A stretch of 64,000 nt of DNA from Sphagnum compactum (taxonomy: Eukaryota; Bryophyta; Sphagnopsida; Sphagnales), in contig OZ234498.1 of NCBI GenBank assembly GCA_965153455.1, positions 11,098,001-11,162,000 of the forward strand. The letters run 5' to 3'. Both the position numbers and the translations under genes were made by a program. This document shows, one piece after another, positions 50,149 through 62,355 of this stretch (the stretch's first letter is position 1; each line of letters begins with the position of its first letter). A model generated the notes under the pieces. It did not search any database. It was not told the origin of the DNA and saw only the letters and a program-made list of their open reading frames with translations.

Positions 50149-51146
50149 TTACCGAAGCAGATCATCAGCGGCCATCAGATCCTTGAACTCGAGGAAATCC
50201 ACTTGACCATCGCCGTTGCTATCGACAGCAAGGATCATCTTTTCGCAATTCGTGATCGTCAAGCCAGCGCTTATTCCAAGGCTACGGAGCACGGAATGCA
50301 ATTCCTTGACGGAGATGAAACCGTCCTTGTTTTTATCAAAGACGTCGAAAGCCTCTCGAAGCTCATCATCGTCGGCACCGACGTTTCCGTGCTGTGAGCT
50401 TTCAGGCGCTTCCGAATCGCCTCCTGCCCCGGATCCGTTCTTGTTGTCCGCCGATAAGGACTCTTGGAAGTCGAGAAACTCGTCGAAGTCGACATAACCG
50501 TCCCCGTTTTTGTCCACGGATCTCACCATGCCGTTAAGATCGTCTTCCGAGATTTCCAATCCCAGCTTCTTCATGATGCTATCCAGCTCGCCACGGGATA
50601 TACGTCCATCGTTATCCGCGTCGTATGTTCTGAACAATCTTCTCATCTCCGGTGTCTTTCGACGTGCATTCCGAGATGCTGTGCCGACTGCACTTTCCGA
50701 TTTGCCGAGCTTCATGTTACTCTGTGACCTGCGAATCGCGGGGATCGATTGTTCCAATTTCCATCAGAGAAAAAATCGAGTTTCGATAGGAAGAACATCG
50801 GCCGATCTATCTATCGTCTAAATCGAGAAATACTGGACGACCTTCAACTGGACAAACAAGAAGCTCTAGTATCAATTCGCACATGCAAGTGGTTTCGAAA
50901 CACGTACCTTTCATGAGTCTTTTCTGCCTGTGCTGGAGACGCGAGCGCGGGAGCTTGCTGTGACATGGATGAACGTTTCGTGCAACCTGGATCAGAATTT
51001 AGTACGCAACCGTAGTGCCACGCATCTTCAAGATTGGATTCGAAAAAAGGTAATTCTGACGCCGACTGATCAAGTTCTGCGAGTTTGGACGTCCTCTCCT
51101 CCACATGATGATGATTTCCATTCGGTACGATTGACGGCAAGTTCAT
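50149..51146 (-). CDS. Calmodulin-like protein with four EF-hands and N-terminal extension
   Basis: CML proteins sense Ca2+ and change partners on binding. Two exons fit in phase: 50908-51146 (donor AAAG|GTACGT) and 50149-50728 (acceptor TTCGCAG), giving 272 residues. Four loops are canonical: DADNDGRISRGE, DKNGDGYVDFDE, DKNKDGFISVKE and DSNGDGQVDFLE, each with Asp at 1 and Glu at 12. A Ser/Gly/Asn-rich linker separates the two EF pairs. The first ~110 residues are low in similarity, hydrophilic and without a membrane segment. The start at 51146 is the ATG just before a coherent frame (MNLPSIVPNGN); ATGs at 50966 (MSQQAPAL) and 50715 (MKLGKSE) are alternatives, the last giving a 188-residue single-exon protein. 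No myristoylation signal is seen. Confidence 0.85.
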
Positions 51147-52300
51147 TTTCTTCAACTGATGTACCGTGTAAACATCGACCGTCGACCAATTTATCAACGG
51201 AAGAAGTAACGAAGCCGTGGCTGCCAGCGTTGACGAAGCGGATCGAGTGGAAGAGACGCTCAAGAAAATCTTTCTTTGTTCCTCCCGCCGGGGGGAGTTG
51301 AATGTCCCGCAAAAGAAAAAAACTGATGAAGAAATTCTTGACAAAAAATTGTGAGGTCTATCAACAATCTGATTCATAACATTCATTAAGGCGAGATCAT
51401 GAAGCAATATGTCCGTAGATCTAGGAGTCGAGACAAGAGAGCACGCTCGGAGGGGAAAAAATCACATAAAAGGAGACAGAGATAATAGTACATAAGATTT
51501 AACGAGTTAAATGCAACACAAGAACATGGAACAAGACTTGTAGCAAGACCGTTTTTACACACGACACTGAAATTGCGGCAATCGTGATCACGAGCAACTA
51601 ACTACGCCTGAAGCCTTGTTGGAGCCAAGACGATTTTCAAGAACTGAGAGAACTGATGCGGTGCAGAGAGCATAATATAATTATTATTACTGCAGGAAGT
51701 TGAGTTGTATCTAGCACGTGGACGGCAAAAGCGTGACGATACCTGTTTGTCGGAGGATGATGGTGGAGTCGCGTGAGGAGCAGTGTGCGTGCTTGAGAGA
51801 GGGAGAGTGTCGAGAACGCGTTTGAGGTCTGGAGTGCGAAGGGAAATCGACGATCCTTATCTTCCGAGGAAAGTAAACTCACGCCTGAGAAATCGCGGGC
51901 AAATTGCTTCACACAAAAGAGCTTGAAACGCAATTCAACGAAGAAGACGAGCGTGGGGAAAAGCACCACCGCTGAGCACTAGAGAACCTTCAACGGATTT
52001 CCTTCCTTCCTTCCTACCCATTACCGACCATCTAGAACGAAGACACTGAACGCGCAAGCACCCACCCACGCACTTACTCCGTTGGTAGTCCTTTTCTTTT
52101 ATTTTTAGTATTTCTTTTGCGCGTCGTCACCACTCCTCCCTCCCTCCCTCCAGTCGCCTTATTTTGAAGAAATTTGATTTTTTAAGTCGCCATATTTGGA
52201 CAGTCCGTTCCTCCCTAGGCACCCTAGAACAACAACTACTTAACTACCTATGCTGACGACTTGTAGCCAAATTTGGTTCATTTTCTCTTTGGGATGATCG
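51147..52300 (-). promoter_or_regulatory. 5' flank of the calmodulin-like gene
   Basis: Probable leader and promoter on the minus strand. It contains two CArG-type boxes (CCATATTTGG at 52190-52199, CCAAATTTGG at 52267-52276) about 1.05-1.13 kb upstream of the chosen ATG, and CCTTCC/CTCCCTCC tracts. The TSS is not fixed. Confidence 0.4.
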
Positions 52301-52382
52301 CCACTCCACTTACTTGACAAAGTTGAAAAAAACAAAACCCCCATTTCCGGTTCCGTTGCTTAGAAGAACACTACGCACCTGT

Positions 52383-52416
<34 letters not shown>

Positions 52417-54870
52417 CATTTTTATTATTCCCCCAATTAGTGTTATTATTACGGACAACAATTTTAGTGGGTTTTTCTTTGAAAATTTCTTTTTGAATGG
52501 AATTTTTTTATAAAAAGTTCCAGTCTAAAAGTTTAAAACCCTCATTACATAAGTTTGGCTTCATTTTTTAAAGAAATTTGAGAAAAAAATCAAATATTCT
52601 TCATAGTAGTAGACTCGACAAAGAACTCGGGGGGAGTCGTCCCTCGGGCCAGCAGAAGTACCTAATTAAGCATACTTTGTTCCGGGAGAATAAAACATGT
52701 CCGCGCTTGTAACGTCACCAACTTACCATTCGGCCAACAACAACGACTTTTACATACCATCGGGGTTGGTCAGCCTATCCAATCCCTGTCAAGCTTTTGA
52801 AGGCTCCTCCCATTTATTGGCTCTCCCGTGTTGTAAGTACGGAAGAGAGACCGTTTATAAGACGGAGGAACCAACCGTAATAATAATATCGTATAGTAAC
52901 TTTTCAGGTTTAGTTGTAAATAAATTATTTTTTTTTAGAAGTGTCCAAATTTTTTTTTAATGAATTTTCTGTTTGAAATGTCCAAATTTATTTAAGGAAA
53001 TTACAAAAGAAGGAAGAAAATACAAAAAAAGAGGTCCAACTGCCTATACATTACATAATATTTATTGCCAAATTTTCATAAATTATTTTTTTATTTTCCA
53101 TAGTGAATTTTCTTAAATAAAATAAATATTCGGCAGTGGCACCCCGGACTTCCACTCGGGGTGGGTGGGTGCCGTACCAGAAAAGGTACTACTAGAGCGT
53201 TTCCATTTTGGTCCCCCATTTTATTTTTTTATTTTTTTTGGGTGCGGAATGTTCACAAGGTACTACTCTAAAACAGCCAGCAAAGTTCCAGGCAAAATTT
53301 CACAATGGATGAATGTAACTATGGACGAATGTAATTTCCATTTGAGGTATTATTCTAAAACAGCCAGCAAAGTTCCAGGAAATTTTCACAATGGATGAAT
53401 GTAACTATGGATGAATGCAATTTTCATTTGGTCCGACATTTTTTCTGAGAAAGTTTCCGTCGGTTGGTCAGCCGTTACTGTGTGAACGAACCATGAGTCC
53501 ATTTTTTCTTGCGACCCTTTCTTTCTCGAACACTTCTTTATTTAGTTGAAGTTTGAAGTCAGGTCAAGCCCCATGCCCACCGATTCGGAACGGATTATAA
53601 TCCGGCCAGCTGGTTTTGGAGTTAAATTTCAACAACATTCTCCTCCGCCGAATCATCTTGAAATTGTGTGAGCCCGGTGGTGGCATCCAGAAGCATTTGT
53701 ATTCTTGAACATAAGCACACCTGATCGGACGTTATTCTTTATACATAAGCACACCTGATTGGACGAAACTGATAAATAAGTCACTGAAAGTCGGGTTTCG
53801 GATAGAGGCTGACTTAACACGTGGGGTTGCCGAAAAATAACACTGTTAACACGGCCAGTTTTCAGACCGGATATGTAATATTAGGTGTATCTCCGACGAT
53901 TTCATTTTTCCAAAACCCTTGCCCCCCCCCCCCCCCAAAAGTAATTGACCGGATAAAAAAAATTATAATAAATTTGCGCTACTTGCCCTTGGAACTGACC
54001 TTGAATTCTAGAAATTTTAGTCAAATTTACACTAGAAATAATCTTTTTCCAAAATTTTGGCAAGAAATTTTGGCAAAATTTACTGAATATTTTAGAAATT
54101 TTAGTTAAATTTTTCACTAGAATTTTGTTTTTTTCCAAATATTTCGGCAAATGGTAGTCGTTCGTTGGAAGAATGACAAAAATTTGTTGGAAAATAAAAT
54201 AAAATCGTGGATCCCCCAGATTCAGTACCTTACACTTCACGGAGTTGACACCCTCGGTCATCATCTCCGGATCGGAACCGACGAACTTTTTTTGTTTTTA
54301 CACTTCCCAAGTCATACAAGACAAGTTTTAGCTCGACGACAACTTCACGGCAAGTCTATTCTTGCAAGACCAAAAAACTGACCAAACTCAACTCGTATAT
54401 ATAATTTTTTTATTCCAAACAAGACTTGATTTAATGCCCCCCCCCCCCGCCCCCAAACCAAAAAAAAAAAGAAAAAAAAACAAGGCATCACAAACACGTT
54501 GGCCCTGCCAATAGATAAGACGAGTGGTTGGTAACCCGTGGCTACGCCACTCCAGCCACCCCCAAGAAAAGGAGGGAGGACCCAAAAAAAACGAAACAAA
54601 AGAAAAAAAAAAAAAAAAAAAACACCTCCCTTCACTCCCCCGTCCGGTCCTTTCCCGCCCGTCCCCCCCCTGCTGCCCCCCCTCCCCCTGCTGGCCCGCC
54701 CCACCCCTGCTAGCCCCCCCCCACCCCTGCTGGCCCGCCCCACCCCTGCTGCCCCCCCCTGCTGCCGCTCAGTAACTTCCTAACTGCCGCTCAGTAAAAA
54801 GTAACTTAGGTAAATTAGGTAAAGGAAGGTAACTTCGAAAAGATAAAAACGGACAGACGAACGCACGCAC
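52300..54870. other. Spacer with microsatellites and homopolymer runs
   Basis: Contains (AAT)n/(ATT)n palindrome 52385-52420, an ~87-bp direct duplication at 53259-53430 (AAAACAGCCAGCAAAGTTCC), a doubled CATAAGCACACCTGAT word at 53709-53765, long C runs (53921-53936, 54437-54449) and a pure purine/C-rich stretch (54570-54775) with repeated CCCCTGCTGGCCCGCCCCAC. No gene is supported; homopolymers make assembly error possible here. Confidence 0.55.
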
Positions 54871-54879
54871 ACCATGTTT

Positions 54880-55712
54880 GTAATTATATATAAAACTAGT
54901 GGGCTCCCGTGCCTGCAAGGCACGACACGGCACTGGGAAAAAACTGGGAGTCCAAAGGAGACCCCAAAGAACCCCATAATTGGACGGAATTACAAATATA
55001 ATGATATTTCATCCACATAATCAATCCATCCAGAACTCCTAATTAGATGGAACTCTAAATACGTAATATTTTCACCTGCATAATCATCCATCCAGAACTC
55101 CTAATTGGACGGAATTACAAATACATGATAAATCACCATGCAAAACTTATCATTAGACGGAACTTACGAATACATAAATATTTCATCCACATAATCAATC
55201 CATGCAAAACTCTGAGTGGACAAAACTACAAAATCTTTAATATTTCATCCACAAATCATTCCTCCTAATTGGACGGAATTACAAATACATGATATCTCAT
55301 CCTCATAACCACCCATCCAGAACTCTGAGCTCATCGGACGGAACTAAAAACGTATAATATTTCATCCACATAATCACAGAACTGCCGGGTTTTCGTGCAC
55401 AGAACTGCCGGGTTTCACGAAAACCCGGAAAAGAGGAGCCAGGCAGGTTTTTGGGTTTTACTTTTACAATTTGGGATCTGGGTTTCAGGACCTCGACCAG
55501 ACGGACGGACAGGCGGGTCCCGAAAAGAGGAGCCAGGCAGGTTTTTGGGACCTCCACTGTCAGGACCTCGACGCATCCGACTGACGGAGCGGCGGACAAT
55601 GAGGCAAGCTGCTTAGCCGGTGGTCAGTTATCTCTGTGGCCGGTTCTGCCATAGAAAATGCTCCCAGAACGTCGTCGGACGGACGCACGGACGGACGAGA
55701 CACTTTATATAT
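54880..55712. repeat. Composite repeat element: hairpin head, ~60-bp minisatellite, palindromic tail
   Basis: The head (54899-54940) has a CGTGCCT-GCA-AGGCACG hairpin. From 54975 to 55375 lie about seven ~60-bp units with AATTGGACGGAATTACAAAT, ATATTTCATCCACATAATC and CCATCCAGAACTC. From 55385 to 55428 there is a perfect 13-bp inverted repeat (CCGGGTTTTCGTG / CACGAAAACCCGG). Then two copies of AAAAGAGGAGCCAGGCAGG (55428, 55518) each flanked by CAGGACCTCGAC. Both ends carry TATATATAA next to GACGGACGG/GACAGACG words. Probably one mobile or amplified element; family unknown. Confidence 0.6.
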
Positions 55713-55919
55713 AAGATGTTGTACATCTACTTACTTACTGTGTTCACACTCTGAACACCCCAAAACAATCCGTTCCAATCTAAACAGTCGAAACACTTTC
55801 ACCGAAGAAACCGGCTCGCCTGATGTGAAACTGGTTTTAATAAGGTAAAAACTTCCAAAAGTTGGATCCAATGCAAGAGAGTCTCTGTCCCTGCAAGACA
55901 TATAAAATGAACTCCTTTA

Positions 55920-55953
<34 letters not shown>
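55920..55953. repeat. (AAT)n microsatellite
   Basis: About eleven AAT units. Confidence 0.95.
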
Positions 55954-56416
55954 TTCATAATTCATTTTAAAATTTTAGATGTTGGAACTAGAACAAGAAG
56001 AAGTTATCCATAACCGAGGGGGTATGGAAGTGAGAATTGAAATTGGCCCACCTTGAAATTTTTTTTTAAAAAAAAATTAAGTTTGAAATTTTAAATTTAA
56101 ACAACGGTTTTTTTAAATTAAATAAATGATAATAACTCAATTTTAATGAAAATATGTATATTTTTCACTAATTTAGACATAAATGTTTTAGTTTTAATGA
56201 TAAAATAACATCAAATCTTTAAAATATAACATCATTAAAATTCTTAAAATTTAAGATTAAAAGTGCCATGTTATGTACCATCCCAAAGAGGGTCTTTAAG
56301 TTCACTACTTTGTGTATCACATACTTTCAAGCTTTCAATCCATTCTCAAAATGTTATTCCAACAATTTGGTGTGTCACACTCTCTCACCTTGCCATTTAC
56401 ATTAAAGAGGATGTTA

Positions 56417-56846
56417 CAATAAACTCTCTCTAAACTAATACTGTGTAAACTAATATTCTCTCTAAACTAATATGCGAGCACAGGCCCGTGGCGGGCCTCA
56501 TACTTAATCTAATAATTCTCCTAAATTGATATTCAATATTTTTTTCCGATCCCATAGCATTTTATAAACTAATACATCATAAATATGGCACCAAAAAAGT
56601 GATGAAATCAGAGGAAACACCTTCGAAAGTACAGAGCTAAATGCGCTGGAAGAAGCTATCAATATTCCTTTGTACCAATTGCTTTGTCCTGATCATACTC
56701 ACACTGTACTAACCTCCATGACCTTCCATGCTGCTCTGGCAGGTTCCGAAATGATTTTTGTTACCCCTCATATAATTTGTGTAAACTAATATCCTCCATA
56801 ATCTTCCGGCCGGTCCCAAGGATATTAGTTTAGAGAGAGTTTACTG
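56417..56846. mobile_element. pogo/Tigger-like MITE, 430 bp, TA target site duplication
   Basis: Terminal inverted repeats of ~24 bp match at all but one position (left CAATAAACTCTCTCTAAAC, right, reverse complement, CAGTAAACTCTCTCTAAAC, both continuing TAATA). Each end is flanked by TA (56415-56416 and 56847-56848). The CAGTAAACTCTCTN sequence is typical of pogo/Tigger-type Tc1/mariner elements. The left TIR core TCTCTCTAAACTAATA is repeated internally at ~56457. No transposase frame is present, so it is non-autonomous. Confidence 0.85.
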
Positions 56847-57229
56847 TAAGACAAAAGAAAGAAGAATTATGAAAACTCAAATATCTCACCATGCAAAAAT
56901 TATAATCTTCAAAAAAATCCTCTATAAAAAACAAGAAACCAAAATCCTTCAAGATATTAGAACTATGTAACTAATCTCTCAAGTTTCAACACAAGCCCTA
57001 AAAATTCATCTTTCAAAAATCCTCATATAAAAATAGACCAAAATGACCTAAGGACCAAAATGACTGAAGCTACTACTATACTCTATAATGAATCTAAACA
57101 CAATATCCTTCTTGCCTTGGTAGGCAAGGCCAACAAACAAGTTTCTTTATAAGTTCTCCCCTTTCTCCTCATGCTCATTCTTTCATGCAAGTTTTGAAGC
57201 ATTATTTTTCCAAAGCAATATACCCACAT

Positions 57230-58620
57230 ATTTAAATACCTAATTATTTAGCTACTTATTTACTTACCCATTTACCCATCCATCGATATAAATATTTACC
57301 TAACTACTCACCCTCTCACCCACCCACCTACTAACCTACATATATACTTACATACCTACGTACCCACTTGTGTAACTATAAACCTATCTATTCACATACC
57401 TACTTATCCAACTACCTACCTAGTTTTTAGGTAGGCCCTCTTGGACTCGTTAGCTTTATACATAGATACATACTATGAAGGACTCCTACTTGGATGAGTG
57501 AAAGATGATGAAAGAAATGTTAATATCTACTTGAGATTTAGCACTCTATAAATGCTTTGCCATCATCACATGTATGAATGGTTGTGTGTAAAGCTAGTTA
57601 GAGCATCATAGTTAACCTATAAATTCTAAAAAGTTTGGTGCTAGAACATTACATAGTCTTACATAGGAGGTCATCAAAAGCCTATATAAAGGGCTACATA
57701 AGACCTACCTAGAGCATATGTAAGGACTATTCATGGAGACACCCAAGGGCCTACCTAGATAATGGGGTTATTTTGGGAGGTACATAAAAAGCCTATTTGT
57801 GGAGCTAGTTTAAAATTTCTTAAGTTAGGTTATATTTTGGAGTTATTTAGGGGCTTACTTAAGGTTGCCAAGGGTTTATTCATAGGGTAAGAGGAACTTA
57901 CATAAGGGGCTACTTAAAGAAACATCTAAAGGCTTACCTCGGTTATGGGATATTTAAGGACGATTCAATAAGCTACATAGAACTTACCTATGGGACTAGT
58001 TAAGGGGTTTTTTAGGCTAAGGGATACTTTGGGATTATTTAAGGGGTTACATAATGCTAACTCATAGCCCCTATGTAGATCGTATTGTAACTTTCAAATT
58101 GCACTTTGGTAGCTCATATGTAACATTGTAAATAATCTTTATGTAAACCCTTATTTAAGCTTTTGATAGCCTTTATCTTAGATAGGCCATAACCCAAGTA
58201 GATTTTAAAGTGGTCTTTAGGTAGTCTCTAAGCGACCCCTAGGTTACTTAAGTAGCCCCCTTAATAATCCCTAGGTATCTCTTAACATAAGGAGTCTTTC
58301 TATAAGCCTCTAAGTAAGATTTATGGAGTCTCCTATGTAACCCATAGATATCCCTTAACCTAGGTAGACCCCTTGATAACCTTAGATGATTTCCAAATAA
58401 TTTTTTAGATAATCCTTAAGTAGCTCTTAGGTAGACCCGTAGGGAGTCCCTATGCAATCTCATGCAAGCCTTTCATTGCCCATGTCTTACATAGGTAACT
58501 AGGTAGTTAGTTATCTAGTCCGAAGATAAATAATAATATAAGTAAGTGCTAACTTAATTAACCTCCTATATAGGTAGTTTTCTAAGCTATGTTGTCATAA
58601 CCTAAGTAGACCAAAGTCCA
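57230..58620. repeat. TACC/CTAAGTAG low-complexity foldback
   Basis: 57240-57440 is TACCTACC-rich. 57650-58050 repeats AAGGGGCTAC(T/A)TAAG, GGCTTAC and CTAGG words. 58060-58480 repeats the complementary CTTAAGTAGCCCC, AGGTAGTC, CCTAGGT words. The two halves are loosely reverse complementary around ~58060. No coding frame survives. Confidence 0.65.
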
Positions 58621-60850
58621 AATTAATTTTTTTGAATTATAATGGTCACTAGGGAGTAAAGTGAGCATCAAAGTCAAGCCCCAAATAAGGATTACTTTAA
58701 GCATAACATTAATCGAATAAACACAATGAATTTGCCTTCCTCGGTCGGGGCAACGCATCAAGGGTTTCGAGTTTCAACCAATGTTCAGAAGTGGTTCTTT
58801 ACTTTGATGAGGAACCTTGAGTTCCGGTATAAAAAAATAATTTAGAACGTTTTCAAGTTTTAATTTCACACATAAATGGAAACAAGAAAAATCCAATTCT
58901 AGGTCCAGTGTTTAGGGTTTAGGGTTTTTTTTTAAATTGTCTTTTCTTAAGTCCTTTCCTGGTACTGAAAACTTGTTCCAAAAATCAGGCCTGGCTCCAG
59001 TTCAATTCTTGTTAACCAAAACTAAAAACCCAACATTTCTAAACCCTCCAAAACCAGTATGTACTTTCTCCCAACACTCACTTCAAGTCACTTCAAGTTA
59101 CAGTTCAAAGGGCAAAAAATTAGTGCAAAAGATATTTGACAGATAAGGTACTATTTGGGAACATATTGAAACACACATGACAACTTGAGGAGATAAGGTA
59201 CTATTTGGGAACATATTGAAACACACATGACAACTTGAGGAGATAAGGTACTATTTGGGAACATATTGAAACACACATGACAACTTGGGGAGAACTCACT
59301 GGAAAAAGCCATTGGGAAACCATTGGAAACCTTGAGAGAACAAGATGAAATCGATCATCTAAATAGAGATATAGGCATTATGAATGCAAAATCCAAGACT
59401 CTAGAAGTTCAGGCTTTTCATGTTAGTTTTTGATCCATCCCTCCTTTGTTTCGGATCAATTCTCAAAAATCAGCTCATCCAAATAACATGTCTAGAAGGT
59501 CAAGACATGAGGTCAAGACTCATATGAGCTGATAACTCTTTTGAGCCTTCTATCTTGTGTGTTAGAGCATTGTGTCGGGTAGAGAGACCAAAGACCGTGT
59601 GAATAAACAAAAGCCATATTGAAGCTTCAACATAAATTTGGTTATAGGGCACAATTTTAAAAATTTCATTGAGCCTTGTGGACTAATGTATGTCGAGGAG
59701 TGAACTTGAGGTCTTTTGCGGGACGATGAATGCCAACCAATGGGTATCTATACCGATTCTTGAAAATCGTGCAAGTCTTGTGATGCATAGTCCCGACCCT
59801 AAGCTTATCAATTTGTACCTATTAGTGATAATTCTTTGACCTTGCAATCATGAAATTTCTTGCAACTTCTTCGGACATGCCCTTTAGTTCCTCACAATTC
59901 AAACACATGGTTTGTGGACCCAATGGGAAAAAACAATGGAAGTTAGGAATTGTCGGCCCATTACACATTGCACCACGATATAGTTTTTATTTGCAATGTT
60001 AGTAGTAGGCCTTGGCTCATGACACATGTTTTAGTGTTGCACATATTGGGTTAGTCCTCGTGTGATTAGAATTAATTACTTTTGGAGAGGATGGTGAAGA
60101 GTTTTTTCTTTTCTTTTCTTTTGGCATTGGACCTCATTAATTGGTCCACCACAAAAAATAATAATAATAATAAATAAATAAATAATAAAACCCCCCCCAA
60201 AGAAACCCACTTTGGCATAATCTTAAAATAGAACTTCATTTGGTCTCATGATGTACATATGTTAAAGCAAACTTTTGGCATGCTCGAAACAAAAATAATG
60301 TAGCCTTGGGCTACATACATATATAGTTTACAAGGGGAAGACTTTGGGCAAAACATATGGGATAAAGTGTCCTATTGGGGACCAATTGAGAAACTTGGGG
60401 AACAAAGTGAGAACATCATATATAACCATTGGGCACTTGGTGGGCTTATGGCACGGCGCATGAATTGTGGGTAGATAATTGAACTAAGATAAATATCACA
60501 CATGTTTCATGCATGACCCAAGGCGTAGTGCCATTAGGGAAAAGCCCCTATTCTATTGTAGTGTTCAAGTGTAGAAGAAGGGATATGAGTTGTACACTCT
60601 AGTCCCACAAATCGGAAGCAAGAAGAGGTTGAGGAAAAGGAAGCTCATAATATGGACCTATTGCAAAGATGTAGAGTATTTAGGGTCTTTAGGGTTTAAA
60701 TTGATACAATGTCGGAGTTATACAATGTTTGTTGACTTGTTGAGACTCTAATAAGACTACACTAGTACTTAGCATGGTCCGGGAGCAAGGTGCTTAATAG
60801 TTGATGTTTTGGTCAGCTATGTTTTGACAATAAAAACAATCATGTTTTAC
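58620..60850. other. Spacer with no supported gene
   Basis: A plus-strand frame at 58937-59146 has no recognisable similarity. (AAT)n/(AAATA)n lies at 60165-60188 and a telomere-like word at 58911-58927. Nothing else is identified. Confidence 0.5.
59141..59290. repeat. Nearly perfect 50-bp triplication
   Basis: Three head-to-tail copies start at 59141, 59191 and 59241, each beginning AGATAAGGTACTATTTGGG and ending GACAACTTGAGG; copies one and two are identical, copy three differs by one base (GGGG end). A recent expansion in unannotated spacer. Confidence 0.97.
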
Positions 60851-60999
60851 AATAAACCCTAAACCCTAAACCCTAAGTAATGAAGCTAGTGTGCTTTGAG
60901 AGTTTCTTTCAAATTTTCCATATGATAGTAGCCTAGGCAAGTACTTTTCAGAATTTTCAGCAATTTCCACAAAATAATTAGACCAATGCTGTCCAGTCA

Positions 61000-61330
61000 T
61001 GAGACCTGCAATGAGATTGTAGAGAAATCTGCACAACAAGCATTTGAAGGTAACACATTGACAATGTAGAGAAATCTGCACAACAAGCATTTGAAGGTAA
61101 CACATTGACAATGTAGAGAAATCTGCACAACAAGCATTTCAAGGTAACACATTGACAATGAGGTGCAGTCATGAGACCTTGAATGAGATTGTAGAGAAAC
61201 CTGCACAACAAACATTTGAAGGTAACATGACAACAAGGTGCAGTCACAAGACCTTCGATGAGATTGTAAAGAGATTTCCACAACAAACATTTTGAAGGTA
61301 ACATGACACCGAGTGCAGTCATGAGACCTT
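61000..61330. repeat. 47-80-bp tandem repeat, 5 units
   Basis: Five copies of a block with GTAGAGAAATCTGCACAACA, AGCATTTGAAGGTAACA occur. Copies 1-3 have a 47-bp period; copies 4-5 include an extra GGTGCAGTCATGAGACCTT segment giving ~75-80 bp. The repeats keep an open frame on the minus strand, which I read as a by-product. Confidence 0.88.
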
Positions 61331-61339
61331 ATGAGAAAG

Positions 61340-62240
61340 CCACTCACACAGAGTACCAGACCATTTGTCACCACATTCATGGTGATGAATAGCAGTAACA
61401 AGCTACCATGCCTAACCCACTGACTTCATCAGCTCCTGACAGTGGGTGGGGTGTACAAACTACATACATCATAATCAGCTCTATGTAAAACCCAATGTCC
61501 ATTGTAGCTCCTTCTCATAACTTGAGAAGCAAATCAAAATCAAAAGCAGAAGGGAGAGACAAACAGACGGAAAAGGATTTCAAATTGGGGATCAAGCAAA
61601 CTACACGATTTTGAGAACAAAAAGAAAAGGAATTGTTATAGACAATAGAAACAAGCACAGAACAACTTACCATGCAAGTATGTGTGAAGAAAAAGCCGGG
61701 CATCAACCCACACACTTGCCTGCTCCAAGCTCTTTCCAATACTAAATCTCTGCTGCAACAACCCAACCGGTCAAAAACCCAACAGAGCATCATCACTTGG
61801 GTTGGCATCACAAGATGACCTAATTTCTCAAAGACCCAAAACAACATCTGCATTCATCAACTAGAAGTAGCTGCAAGGGACTGCCTGACTCTCAAGGAAT
61901 CTCTAGAGAAGAGTTCTCTCTAGCTGCATCATGTGGCATAAATATCCCCAAAAACTCATAAAACTTCACAAAGGCATTGCCAAAGCTTGAAGCACATTTG
62001 AGCCATATGGTGGTACAACTTTAAGCAGTCCTGGAATGAAGAATCACATGCCAAAAAACAAACACTGTCTGTGTGAGTAAGAAATAAATTGCAAGCAGCA
62101 AGAGCAAAGCCTCTTCCCAAAGGCAAACCCAACTGAAATCAAAACCCCAAGGACAATTACCCTTTCTTTGCATGGATTTCTTCAGCACACATACATACCT
62201 GCAAAATGACCCACATGCACATTGAAGATGGAAACTTTAC
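61340..62240. other. Spacer with weak similarity to the 5.5-kb intron
   Basis: 61417-61453 (CCCACTGACTTCATCAGCTC followed by CTGACAGTGGGTGG) resembles 5530-5566 (CCCACAGACTTCTTCATCAA, CTCCTGGCAATGGGTGG) in an intron of the RME-8-like gene. No gene is recognised. Confidence 0.4.
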
Positions 62241-62254
62241 TTCTACAAGTTTCT

Positions 62255-62260
<6 letters not shown>

Positions 62261-62300
<40 letters not shown>
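62261..62300. repeat. (GA)n microsatellite
   Basis: About twenty GA units. Confidence 0.95.
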
Positions 62301-62302
<2 letters not shown>

Positions 62303-62355
62303 ACTCAGTTTGACAATTTCCCACTTCAGTCAATGAACTAACCACCCACTAATAT

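Noticed and set aside
49804-50397. Plus-strand frame of ~197 codons
   Set aside because: Antisense to the EF-hand gene, without recognisable domains.
50713-50757. Extended calmodulin-like start reading MEQSIPAIRR
   Set aside because: The codon is TTG, preceded by an in-frame stop; a phase-correct upstream exon and a TTCGCAG acceptor explain the gene better.
53800-54800. Long C and A runs with Pro/Gly/Lys-rich open frames
   Set aside because: Homopolymer-driven frames; more likely low-complexity DNA, with assembly error possible.
59141-59290. CRISPR-like spacing of identical 50-bp copies
   Set aside because: Copies abut with no spacers, in a plant nuclear genome.
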